Below are positions 44,463 to 53,396 of a DNA stretch of 59,685 nt, piece after piece. The stretch is taken from NCBI GenBank assembly GCA_049421025.1, contig JBMSMG010000002.1:1-59685 (forward strand). The letters are read 5' to 3'. The number at the start of each line of letters is the position of its first letter. The stretch's first letter is position 1. The DNA is from RGUW01 sp049421025. GTDB lineage: Bacteria > Cyanobacteriota > Cyanobacteriia > PCC-6307 > Cyanobiaceae. The notes beneath the pieces were generated by a model. The model did not search any database and was not told where the DNA came from. It saw only the letters and a program-made list of their open reading frames with translations. The position numbers and the translations under genes were made by a program.

Positions 44463-45231
44463 AATTCTGTTGCCCCTGTTGGCCTGGCTCACGCTGGCCC
44501 CTGCAGCGTTGCGGGCTGAGGAGCAACCTCCCTACAGCGCCCCCAGCCTCACCCCGACGCAGATGCCCACAGCATTCACCGCTGAATGGGGCAACTATTT
44601 CGTGAGTACATCGATCTATGGCTACGAGCAATGGCAGCGATCTGATCCTTTTGTAGATGGTTGCCTCAATCTTGGTGTTGGCTTCGGCAACCCCCGCAGC
44701 GCCATTGCCGTTGAGGTTGACTACAACCTTGAGAGCTATCGCGCTGTCCCAGGCGGCGGCAGTTTTGATGTGCGTGTGGGCCGCAGCCTTGCCGATGGGC
44801 CGCGCTTCAAAGCAGCGGTGAGCGCAGGCTGGTTGCGGGTCGCCAGTTATGGCGCCCTGGCTGATGAACCGAGCAGCCCCTATGGCGTGCTCACGCTTGC
44901 CTGGCCGTTGCGCCCAGGTGACCCTGCATTTCGCCAGACCCTGCAGTTCAATGTGGGCGGCGGGGGCGGCCGTTTTCAGCGCATTGATCAGGGCTGGTTG
45001 CCCAGTCAGGGAGCCTTTGCCTCGTTGGGCGTTGAGCTGGCGCCCAATGTGGGCATCAGTGCTGGCTGGGTCGGGCGAGGGGTCAATGCCAGCCTGTCTC
45101 TGGTGCCGGCGCGGGGGGTGCCGTTGTTTGTCACCCTCAGCGGCGTCAACCTCGACAACAGCAGCAACGCCGGCCGGGCCGTGGTGCTGTCACTGACCTG
45201 GGGCGGTAGCTTCCGAACGGCGACCTTCTAA
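44401..45231 (+). CDS. Putative outer-membrane beta-barrel protein
   Basis: A 276-residue exported protein. The signal-like N-terminus (LLPLLAWLTLAPAALRAEE) is followed by alternating aromatic/hydrophobic strands (TAEWGNYFVSTSIYGYEQWQ, NLGVGFGNPRSAIAVEVDYN, SAGWVGRGVNASLSLVPARG) and a terminal strand ending in Phe (TWGGSFRTATF). This is the expected pattern of a small outer-membrane beta-barrel. As last gene of the polysaccharide cassette it may help export or anchor the polymer. No specific family is recognised. It overlaps the GH26-like gene by 62 bp and the convergent pyrG by 42 bp. Confidence 0.7.
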   Translation: MSLFHRLPVSSVRRRSVWPAEILLPLLAWLTLAPAALRAEEQPPYSAPSLTPTQMPTAFTAEWGNYFVSTSIYGYEQWQRSDPFVDGCLNLGVGFGNPRSAIAVEVDYNLESYRAVPGGGSFDVRVGRSLADGPRFKAAVSAGWLRVASYGALADEPSSPYGVLTLAWPLRPGDPAFRQTLQFNVGGGGGRFQRIDQGWLPSQGAFASLGVELAPNVGISAGWVGRGVNASLSLVPARGVPLFVTLSGVNLDNSSNAGRAVVLSLTWGGSFRTATF

Positions 45232-46935
45232 GGCGTTCGACGCACTGCGCTCGAGCTCGCGGCTGTGCTGCAGTTCGGCTGGTGAATTGGGCAGCCGCTG
45301 CTGAGCTGCTGCCACCAGTCCCCTGAACAGGGGATGGGGCTTGCCGGGCCGTGAGAGAAATTCTGGGTGGTACTGGCAGGCGGTGAAGAAGGGGTGACCC
45401 TTGAGTTCGATCAGCTCGACCAGGCGGCCGTCCGGTGAGGTGCCGCTGATCTCGTAGCCCGATTCAAGGAACAGGTTGCGGTAGGCGTTGTTGAACTCAT
45501 AGCGATGGCGGTGGCGCTCATAAACCACCTCATCGCCATAGAGCCGCTGGCCCATGCTGCCCGGCGTGAGCCGGCAGGGGTAGACCCCCAGGCGCATGGT
45601 GCCGCCCAGGTCGATCACGTCTTGCTGCTCCGGCAGCAGGTGAATCACCGGATGTGCTGTCTCAGGATCGAGCTCAGCGCTGGTGGCGCCGGCCAGGCCG
45701 GCCTGGTTGCGGGCCCACTCGATCACGGCGCACTGCATGCCGAGGCACAGGCCCAAGAACGGCACCCGTTGTTCACGTGCCCAGCGGATCGCGGCCACCT
45801 TGCCGTCGACGCCACGGTTGCCGAAGCCGCCGGGTACGACGACTGCATCAACCCCAGCCAGCAGGCTATCGGCGCCCTGGGTTTCGATCTGCTCAGCGCA
45901 GATCCAGCGCAGATCGAGGCTGGCATCACAGTCGATGCAGGCGTGGCGCAGAGCTTCAACGACCGACAGGTAGGCGTCGTTGAGCTGCACATATTTACCC
46001 ACCAGGGCCACCTTGACGGCGGGGCCAGGGTTGCGCAGCCGAGCGACGAGCTGGGCCCAGCTGGCCATGTCGCTGTCGTGGTCATCGAGCCGCAGCACAT
46101 CGAGCACTTCGCGGCAGAGGCCCTCCTGCTCAAGCGTCAGCGGCACGGCGTAGATGCTGTCGGCATCGAGCGCCTGAATCACCCCGCGGGTTGGCACGCC
46201 GCAGAAGCCACCGATCTTGGCTTTCATGTCGTCGGCAATGGGCCGGTCGCTCCGGCACACCAGCACGTCGGGTTGAATGCCGATGGAGCGCAGCTCCTTG
46301 ACCGAGTGCTGGGTCGGTTTGGTTTTGAGCTCACCTGAGGTGCCAATGAACGGCAGCAGGGTGACGTGTACGTAGGCCGTGTCATGACGACCAACATCGC
46401 CTCTGAATTCGCGGATCGCTTCAAGGAACGGCAGTGATTCGATGTCACCGACGGTGCCGCCGATCTCGGTGATCACCACATCGGCCCCTGAGTTGGCTGC
46501 AACGCGGTGGATCCGTTCACGGATCTCGCCGGTGATGTGCGGAATCACCTGCACGGTGCCGCCGTTGTAGTCGCCGCGGCGTTCCTTGTTGATCACCGAT
46601 TGATAGATCGAACCGGTGGTCACGCTGTTGAGGCGTGACATGGCGGTGTCGGTGAAGCGCTCGTAGTGGCCCAGGTCCAGGTCGGTTTCAGCGCCGTCTT
46701 CGGTGACGAACACCTCGCCATGTTGGTACGGGCTCATCGTGCCGGGATCCACGTTGAGATAGGGATCCAGCTTCAGGATCGAGACCTGGTAGCCGCGGCT
46801 CTTGAGCAGCCGCCCGAGGCTTGCGGCCACGATGCCCTTGCCGATGCTCGAGACCACCCCGCCTGTCACGAACACGAATTTCGTGCGGCTCCCCGTCGCC
46901 ATGGCAGCAGGGCTGGCTGGGGAGGTCTGAGCCAT
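45190..46935 (-). CDS. pyrG: CTP synthase
   Basis: A 581-residue enzyme that aminates UTP to CTP using glutamine. The N-terminal synthase domain starts KFVFVTGGVVSSIGKGIVAA and includes LKLDPYLNVDPGTMSPYQHG and ITEIGGTVGDIESLPFLEAI. The C-terminal class I glutaminase has VPGGFGNRG, LGLCLGMQCAVIEWARN (nucleophile Cys) and CQYHPEFLSRPGKPHP. ATG 46935 has GGAG four bp ahead and is preferred to ATG 46902. Its 3' end overlaps the convergent barrel gene by 42 bp. Confidence 0.97.
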   Translation of the reverse strand: MAQTSPASPAAMATGSRTKFVFVTGGVVSSIGKGIVAASLGRLLKSRGYQVSILKLDPYLNVDPGTMSPYQHGEVFVTEDGAETDLDLGHYERFTDTAMSRLNSVTTGSIYQSVINKERRGDYNGGTVQVIPHITGEIRERIHRVAANSGADVVITEIGGTVGDIESLPFLEAIREFRGDVGRHDTAYVHVTLLPFIGTSGELKTKPTQHSVKELRSIGIQPDVLVCRSDRPIADDMKAKIGGFCGVPTRGVIQALDADSIYAVPLTLEQEGLCREVLDVLRLDDHDSDMASWAQLVARLRNPGPAVKVALVGKYVQLNDAYLSVVEALRHACIDCDASLDLRWICAEQIETQGADSLLAGVDAVVVPGGFGNRGVDGKVAAIRWAREQRVPFLGLCLGMQCAVIEWARNQAGLAGATSAELDPETAHPVIHLLPEQQDVIDLGGTMRLGVYPCRLTPGSMGQRLYGDEVVYERHRHRYEFNNAYRNLFLESGYEISGTSPDGRLVELIELKGHPFFTACQYHPEFLSRPGKPHPLFRGLVAAAQQRLPNSPAELQHSRELERSASNALEGRRSEATAPGQ

Positions 46936-47025
46936 GGAACTCCAGTCGATTCTTCAATCTACCGGCTGCCACCAGGGGGCTTCCAGCGCCTGGTGCGTCG
47001 GCTGGCGTGGCGGCCGCAGCAGACC

Positions 47026-47508
47026 TCAGGTCTCCAGCAAGCTGCGCAGCATCCAGGCGGTTTTTTCGTGAATCTGCAGACGCTGGGTGAGCAGATCGGC
47101 CGTGGGCTGATCGCCGGCCGCATCGGCCACCGCAAAGACCCTGCGAATGGTGCGGGCCACGGTTTCATGGCCTTCGACCAGCTCGCGCACCATGGCCATG
47201 GCCGGCGGCACACCCTGGCTTTCAGGAATCGACGCGAGGCCGCTGTAGGTGGCGCCACCAAAGGGGGCCATGTGCCCCAGCGCCCGAATGCGCTCGGCGA
47301 TCTCGTCGAGGGCGGTCCACAGCTCGGTGTACTGCTCCATGAACATCAGATGGAGCGTGTTGAACATTGGCCCGGTGACGTTCCAGTGAAAGCCGTGGGT
47401 CTTGGCATACAGCACGGTGCTGTCAGCCAGCACCCGGCTCAGACCGTCGGCGATCTGCTGGCGCTGCTCGGCTGCGATGCCGATGTCGATCGGAGGAGCC
47501 TGGGTCAT
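47026..47508 (-). CDS. Dps family ferritin-like protein
   Basis: A 160-residue, four-helix Dps protein that stores iron and consumes H2O2 in a dodecamer. The inter-subunit ferroxidase residues are visible: KTHGFHWNVTGPMFNTLHLM (His) and EQYTELWTALDEIAERIRAL (Asp and Glu). ATG 47508. The 35 bp between it and the sigma factor end leave little room for an independent promoter, so transcription from the sigma gene upstream is possible. It stands upstream of pyrG on the same strand with a 90-bp gap. Confidence 0.93.
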   Translation of the reverse strand: MTQAPPIDIGIAAEQRQQIADGLSRVLADSTVLYAKTHGFHWNVTGPMFNTLHLMFMEQYTELWTALDEIAERIRALGHMAPFGGATYSGLASIPESQGVPPAMAMVRELVEGHETVARTIRRVFAVADAAGDQPTADLLTQRLQIHEKTAWMLRSLLET

Positions 47509-47543
47509 GGCTCTAACTCATAGTGACTTCGTTTTAGCAACGG

Positions 47544-48464
47544 TCAGTCGAGGCTGGCCAGGTAATCGCGCAATCTGCAGCGGTTCTGGGGTTGTCTGAG
47601 CTTGAGCAGGGCCCGCGTCTCGATTTGGCGCACCCGCTCGCGTGAGAGGTGCAGGCGCTCGCCGATCTCGCTCAGGCTGCGGGGGGTGTCATTGCCCAGC
47701 CCAAAGCGCTCGCGAATGACCTCTCCTTCGCGGGGGTTGAGCTGCTGAAGCAGGGTTTCGATCGCCTCGTGCAGCTGCAGGCGGCTGAGCTGCGCTTCGG
47801 GGGTCGGATGGTTGTCTTCCAGCAGATCTCCCAGGGCTGTGTCGTGGTCGGCCCCCACCCGCGTCTCGAGCGAGAGGGGCGCCCGCAGTTGCTGCAGGGT
47901 GTTGCGCACGCTGGCTTCGCTCAGGCCTGCGGCGGCGGCGATCTCGTTCACGCTGGCCGCGCGCCCCAGGGCCAGGGTCAGCTGCTGCTGGGTGTGGCGA
48001 ATGCGGTTGAGTTTTTCGCTGATGTGCACCGGCACGCGAATGGTGCGGCCCTGGCACGCCAGAGCGCGGGTGATGCTCTGGCGAATCCACCAGTAGGCGT
48101 AGGTGCTGAAGCGAAAGCCCCGGGTGGGGTCAAACCGCTCCACCGCCTTTTCGAGCCCCACGCTGCCCTCTTGCACCAGATCGAGCAGCTCCAGGCCGCG
48201 GCGCTGGTATTTCTTGGCCACGGCCACAACCAGGCGCAGATTCGCCTGGATCATGCGCCGGCGTGCCCGTTCGCCCTGATGCAGCAGCTGCTGGCGCTCG
48301 CGCTCAGGCTGCTGCTCGCCATCAGGTGGCTGGCGGAGCAGGCGTTGGCGCTGTTGCACCTGGCGGGCCAGTAGCAACTCTTCCTCCTGGCTCAGCAGGG
48401 GGTGGCGGCCAATCTCTTTGAGATAGGCACGGACCAGATCAGAAGCGGCAGCTGGGCTGGCCAT
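47544..48464 (-). CDS. RNA polymerase group 2 sigma factor, second copy
   Basis: A 306-residue sigma-70 protein with regions 1.2 (VRAYLKEIGRHPLLSQEEEL), 2 (NLRLVVAVAKKYQRRGLELL, then YAYWWIRQSITRALACQGRT), 3 (VPVHISEKLNRIRHTQQQLT) and 4 (REGEVIRERFGLGNDTPRSL, then SEIGERLHLSRERVRQIETR). It differs clearly from the sigma factor at 3697-4689 and is shorter. Group 2 factors in picocyanobacteria respond to light, stress and nutrients. The dps gene follows 35 bp later and may be part of its transcript. ATG 48464. Confidence 0.92.
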   Translation of the reverse strand: MASPAAASDLVRAYLKEIGRHPLLSQEEELLLARQVQQRQRLLRQPPDGEQQPERERQQLLHQGERARRRMIQANLRLVVAVAKKYQRRGLELLDLVQEGSVGLEKAVERFDPTRGFRFSTYAYWWIRQSITRALACQGRTIRVPVHISEKLNRIRHTQQQLTLALGRAASVNEIAAAAGLSEASVRNTLQQLRAPLSLETRVGADHDTALGDLLEDNHPTPEAQLSRLQLHEAIETLLQQLNPREGEVIRERFGLGNDTPRSLSEIGERLHLSRERVRQIETRALLKLRQPQNRCRLRDYLASLD

Positions 48465-48566
48465 GCGTCAGCAGGCCCACGATCAGAGCAACCTTTCACT
48501 GTTGCGACGCATATGAGACCAGTGCGTCTTTCAACCACTTGTCTTCAGGTTCAGCTCTGCTTGCGC

Positions 48567-50420
48567 TCAGTCCTGCTCGGGATCCCAGGTGCTGGCCACG
48601 TGCAGCTCCTCGAGCTGCTTGGCGGCCACAGCGCCAGGGGCGCCGGTCATCAGGCAGCGGGCCTGCTGGGTCTTGGGGAAGGCGATCGTGTCCCTGATCG
48701 ACTCTTCGCCGGCCAGCAGCATCACCATGCGGTCCAGGCCAAAGGCAATGCCGCCGTGGGGCGGGGCGCCCATGTCGAGGGCATCCATGAGGAAGCCGAA
48801 CTGCTGGTTGGCTTCCTCCAGCGGCAGGCCGATGGTCTGCAGCACCTGGCGCTGCAGGTCACTGTTGTGGATGCGCAGCGAGCCGCCGCCCAGCTCCAGG
48901 CCATTGAGCACCAGGTCGTAGGCCTGGGCGCGGGCTGTAGGCAGGGTGTCGGCCCAGGCGGCGGGGTCTGCCCCAAGGTCTGCGGCGTTGGGGGCGCAGA
49001 AGGGGTGGTGCAGAGCCTCGTAGCGGTTCTCGTCAGCGTTGAACTCGAACATCGGGAAATCGACCACCCACAGGAAGTTCCACTGGTCGTTCTCGCGGTC
49101 GGGCTTCACCAGAGCCAGCTCACGCGCCAGAAACTGGCGCACCCGGTCCAGGGCCTTGTTGACCGTGGCGGTGTCGCCGGCGCCGAACAGCAGCAGGGTG
49201 CCGGGTTGTGCTCCGGTGCGCTTCAGCAGTTCGGCTTTTTTCTCGTCTGTGAGGTTGTCCTTGATCGCGCCAATGGTGTCGATCTCGCCGCCTTCGCGCA
49301 CGCGGATGAAGGCCAGACCGCCGGCTCCGGCTGCCTGGGCTTCGCCGAACACATCGCCACCGGGCTTGATGCGCACGTTTGAGAGGGCGTCGTTGCCGCC
49401 GGGCACCGGCAGCACCTTGACGCTGCCGCCTGAGGCCACCGCGCCACTGAACACCTTGAAGCCCATATCGGCGACCAGGTCGCTCACGTTCACCAGCTCC
49501 ATGCCGTAGCGGGTGTCGGGGCGGTCGGTGCCGTAGCGCTCCATCGCCTCATGCCAGCTCATGCGCGGAAAGGGCCGCGGCAGCTCGACGCCTTTGACCT
49601 GCTGCCAGATGGCGCTGATCAGGCCCTCGTTGAGCTCAAGGATCTGCTCTTGATCCAGGAAGCTCATCTCGATGTCGAGCTGGGTGAACTCGGGCTGGCG
49701 GTCAGCCCGCAGGTCTTCGTCTCTGAAGCAACGGGCGATCTGGTAGTAGCGCTCCAGGCCGCCCACCATCAGCAACTGCTTGAACAGCTGGGGCGATTGG
49801 GGCAGGGCAAACCATTCGCCGCCGCACACACGGCTGGGCACCAGGTAGTCGCGGGCGCCCTCGGGGGTGGAGCGGGTCAGCACCGGCGTCTCCACCTCGA
49901 TGAAGCCCGCGGCCTCCAGGTAGCCGCGGATCGCACGCACGGTCTGGTGGCGCAGGCGCAGGTTGGCCCCCATGCGCTCGCGGCGCAAATCGAGGTAGCG
50001 GTAGCGCAGTCGCAGCTCCTCGCGGGTGTTTTCTTCGTCGTGCACCGACACCGCAAACGGCAGGTTGCCGCGCACGGGGTTCAGCACCGTGATGGCGCTG
50101 GCCAGCACCTCGATGGCGCCGGTGGCCAATTTGTCGTTGAGCGATGCGGCTGGCCGCGGCCGCACCACACCGCTGATCTGCAGCACGGTCTCGTTGCGCA
50201 GGTGCTCGGCTGTGGCCACCACCGCAGCCATGGCGTCGGCCGTGATGCCTGCTGCGCCTGCCAGTGCCGGATCCACGGTGATCTGCACGACGCCGCTGCG
50301 GTCGCGCAGGTCGATGAAGATCACCCCGCCGTGGTCACGGCGCCGGTCGACCCAGCCGCACAGCTGCACGCTCTGGCCGGCGGCGTTCTGGTTCAGTTCG
50401 CCGCACCCATGGCTGCGCAT
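48567..50420 (-). CDS. aspS: Aspartyl-tRNA synthetase
   Basis: A 617-residue class II synthetase of the bacterial type. The N-terminal OB-fold (LCGWVDRRRDHGGVIFIDLR) is followed by motif 2 and catalytic stretches (ARDYLVPSRVCGGEWFALPQ, SPQLFKQLLMVGGLERYYQI, FRDEDLRADRQPEFTQLDIE), a GAD insertion around residues 290-420, and motif 3 (GGIAFGLDRMVMLLAGEES). It charges tRNA-Asp. Whether it also charges tRNA-Asn was not assessed. The sequence begins MRSHGCGELNQNAAGQSVQL at ATG 50420, 51 bp after gcvT. Confidence 0.97.
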   Translation of the reverse strand: MRSHGCGELNQNAAGQSVQLCGWVDRRRDHGGVIFIDLRDRSGVVQITVDPALAGAAGITADAMAAVVATAEHLRNETVLQISGVVRPRPAASLNDKLATGAIEVLASAITVLNPVRGNLPFAVSVHDEENTREELRLRYRYLDLRRERMGANLRLRHQTVRAIRGYLEAAGFIEVETPVLTRSTPEGARDYLVPSRVCGGEWFALPQSPQLFKQLLMVGGLERYYQIARCFRDEDLRADRQPEFTQLDIEMSFLDQEQILELNEGLISAIWQQVKGVELPRPFPRMSWHEAMERYGTDRPDTRYGMELVNVSDLVADMGFKVFSGAVASGGSVKVLPVPGGNDALSNVRIKPGGDVFGEAQAAGAGGLAFIRVREGGEIDTIGAIKDNLTDEKKAELLKRTGAQPGTLLLFGAGDTATVNKALDRVRQFLARELALVKPDRENDQWNFLWVVDFPMFEFNADENRYEALHHPFCAPNAADLGADPAAWADTLPTARAQAYDLVLNGLELGGGSLRIHNSDLQRQVLQTIGLPLEEANQQFGFLMDALDMGAPPHGGIAFGLDRMVMLLAGEESIRDTIAFPKTQQARCLMTGAPGAVAAKQLEELHVASTWDPEQD

Positions 50421-50471
50421 GCTCAGATCCTGCGTCCAATCGGCGATTTTCCCACGCCGGCAGCAGTGGTC

Positions 50472-51581
<1,110 letters not shown>

Positions 51582-51610
51582 GGCGAGGCTGAGCAGAGGC
51601 TGGGCGGATC

Positions 51611-51624
51611 CTATGGATCCATAG
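51611..51624. promoter_or_regulatory. Perfect 14-bp palindrome between gcvT and a divergent small gene
   Basis: CTATGGATCCATAG at 51611-51624 equals its own reverse complement. It lies 30 bp upstream of gcvT and about 51 bp upstream of the divergent small ORF, where an operator for both promoters could sit. No known regulator consensus fits it. Confidence 0.4.
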
Positions 51625-51675
51625 CTGCCAACGGCGTTACTTGTGCATACGCTTGGAGGCCGCCCAGCCGCAACC

Positions 51676-51921
51676 ATGGGCCAGCGTCCCTGCTGCCGCA
51701 GCTGCCGCCATTGCGCCCCGCCCAGCGGGGCTGAATTTGGCTGGTGCCAACTGCGCCAGTTGCCGATTCACCCGGAGCTGGCATCAGACCTGTGGTGTCA
51801 CCACTGGACCGCCAGACCACCCCGGCTGCCAGTCATGTCGCCTGCGAGCACCAGCGCTGCTGCAGCACCCGCTGCCACCAATCGTCAGCTAAAGCTCGAT
51901 GCCGTTCTGCATAACGACTGA
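51676..51921 (+). CDS. Small cysteine-rich protein
   Basis: An 81-residue protein starting at ATG 51676. Cysteines cluster as CCRSCRHC near the start, then FGWCQLRQLPIHPE and LWCHHWTARPP. The CxxC pairs plus later Cys/His look like a zinc- or iron-binding knuckle. I do not recognise a named family, and GC-rich DNA can mimic such patterns, so this call is moderate. A GTG at 51643 would add 11 residues. It is divergent from gcvT and is followed by inverted repeats. Confidence 0.5.
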   Translation: MGQRPCCRSCRHCAPPSGAEFGWCQLRQLPIHPELASDLWCHHWTARPPRLPVMSPASTSAAAAPAATNRQLKLDAVLHND

Positions 51922-51922
51922 A

Positions 51923-51988
51923 CTCCTTTTGCGCTGCAGCGGCTCAGGCGCAAAGGAGCTGCAAATCAGAAGCAAATCTGAAGTTTTT
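51923..51988 (+). terminator. Two tandem hairpins after the Cys-rich ORF
   Basis: CTCCTTTTGCGC (51923-51934) pairs with GCGCAAAGGAG (51948-51958) with one bulged T. Next, TCAGA (51966-51970) and TCTGA (51977-51981) flank AGCAAA and are followed by AG and TTTTT (51984-51988). Together they could end the transcript of the Cys-rich ORF before the cyclic-nucleotide-binding gene. The 148-bp gap holds no other feature I can name. Confidence 0.5.
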
Positions 51989-52069
51989 GTCGTCATGGCG
52001 CTCTGGTGTTCTTCCTAACCTGTTTTCTGAACACCCGTGGGAGTAAAACAAGCTCCTTCGTTCGTGGAG

Positions 52070-52477
52070 ATGCCTGAGGTGGTTGCTGCACCCACATTCA
52101 CCACTCCGATCGAATTGCTGGCAGCCCAGGTGGACTGTGAGGTGATCACCCTGCCCACCGGTGCCCACGTCTATGAGGTGGGCCAGCCGGCTAACGCCAT
52201 CTATGGCCTGCGCCGCGGCATTGTTGAAGTGGTCAGCGCCAAAGGCGAGCGGCTCTGTTACCGAGCTGGTGAGCTGTTCAGTTACGAAGACATCGTCTGG
52301 CGCGATGGCGTCTATAGCAACAAGGCTGTGGCCCGCACCCCGGTCGAGATCCTGCGGCTTGAGCGGTTGCGCTTCTTGAACCTGCTGCACAACCACCCGA
52401 CCCTGGCGATCCTGCTGATCGGTCAGCAGCACGAACGCCTGCGCGAGCAGCGCACCAGCGGCACCTGCTGTTACTGA
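52070..52477 (+). CDS. Stand-alone cyclic-nucleotide-binding domain protein
   Basis: A 135-residue protein consisting of little more than a Crp-like beta-roll. It reads ITLPTGAHVYEVGQPANAIY, GLRRGIVEVVSAKGERLCYR, AGELFSYEDIVWRDGVYSNK and AVARTPVEILRLERLRFLNL. The C-terminal helix-turn-helix of Crp/NtcA is absent. The usual phosphate-binding RxxRxxT pattern is not obvious, so nucleotide binding is uncertain. It may act by protein-protein contact. ATG 52070 was chosen; GTG 52037 adds 11 residues. It ends 22 bp from the convergent speB. Confidence 0.8.
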   Translation: MPEVVAAPTFTTPIELLAAQVDCEVITLPTGAHVYEVGQPANAIYGLRRGIVEVVSAKGERLCYRAGELFSYEDIVWRDGVYSNKAVARTPVEILRLERLRFLNLLHNHPTLAILLIGQQHERLREQRTSGTCCY

Positions 52478-52498
52478 AGCCAACCGCCTGTCGTTGTT

Positions 52499-53356
52499 TC
52501 AGTTGCGGCCGAGCAGCAACAGCAGGCTGCGCGTCACCTTGGCGGCCAGCACGCTGCTGATGCCGGTGGGATCGAGCTGGGGCGCCAGCTCCACCACATC
52601 GGCGCCCACCAGCTGGTGATGGCGCAGCTCCTCGACCAAGGCGGCGAAGTGGCTCCACAGGAAGCCACCGGGTTCGGGTGTGCCGGTGCCGGGCATGACG
52701 GCCGGGTCGAACCAGTCCAGATCGACCGTCAAATAGAGGGGCTGGCCCCTCAGGGGAGCCAGGGCGGCCGCCATCTGCTCAACCGCCACCAGCCGGCCCG
52801 TTTGCCGCAGTTCTGAAAATTCGTCGCGCGTGCCACTGCGAATGGCGATCTGCAGCAGCTGTTTGCTGGGCAGCACCTCGAGGCAGCGGCGCATGGCGCA
52901 GGCATGGCTGTGCTGCGCGCCCAGCCATGTGTGGCGCAGGTCTGCATGGGCATCGAGCTGCACCAGCACCAGCTCTGGGTGCTGGGCGGCCACTGCGGCC
53001 ACCGCGCCGCTTGTGATCGAGTGCTCGCCCCCCAGCATCAACGGCTTGAGCCCCAGAGCCAGCACAGCCTCAGTAGCTGCTTGAACTGCGGCTACCACCG
53101 GCTCGGGTGCCCCAAACGGAATGTCGACCGCACCCAGATCGGCAAAGGCCAGGTCTTCGAGGTCCAGATCGAGCTGGGGGCAGTAGCTCTCTAAACCGCC
53201 GCTCACCTCGCGGATCGCCGCCGGGCCGAAGCGGGTGCCCGGGCGAAACGAGGTGGTGCCGTCGTAGGGCACCCCGAACAGGCCCACGCGGCAACCGGCT
53301 GGGTCGCGGCTGCTGGCCATGTAGATGGCGCCGTCGGTGTCAAATAGCTCGCTCAT
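52499..53356 (-). CDS. speB: Agmatinase/ureohydrolase family protein
   Basis: A 285-residue manganese ureohydrolase. Metal ligands are visible in GGEHSITSG (His), DAHADLRHTW (Asp, His, Asp) and DLDWFDPAVMPGTGTPEPGG (Asp, Asp). It begins MSELFDTDGAIYMASSRDPA at ATG 53356. Agmatinase splits agmatine into putrescine and urea, which would feed both spermidine synthase, 40 bp upstream, and the urease elsewhere in the window. Arginase-like or guanidine-hydrolase activity within the family cannot be excluded. Confidence 0.9.
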   Translation of the reverse strand: MSELFDTDGAIYMASSRDPAGCRVGLFGVPYDGTTSFRPGTRFGPAAIREVSGGLESYCPQLDLDLEDLAFADLGAVDIPFGAPEPVVAAVQAATEAVLALGLKPLMLGGEHSITSGAVAAVAAQHPELVLVQLDAHADLRHTWLGAQHSHACAMRRCLEVLPSKQLLQIAIRSGTRDEFSELRQTGRLVAVEQMAAALAPLRGQPLYLTVDLDWFDPAVMPGTGTPEPGGFLWSHFAALVEELRHHQLVGADVVELAPQLDPTGISSVLAAKVTRSLLLLLGRN

Positions 53357-53396
53357 CGTCACCACTGCCCTCAGATGCTGGGCTGAATCCAGCTTC

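Noticed and set aside
51582..51675. Glycine riboswitch upstream of gcvT
   Set aside because: The paired glycine-aptamer pattern was looked for and not found; only the 14-bp palindrome stands out.
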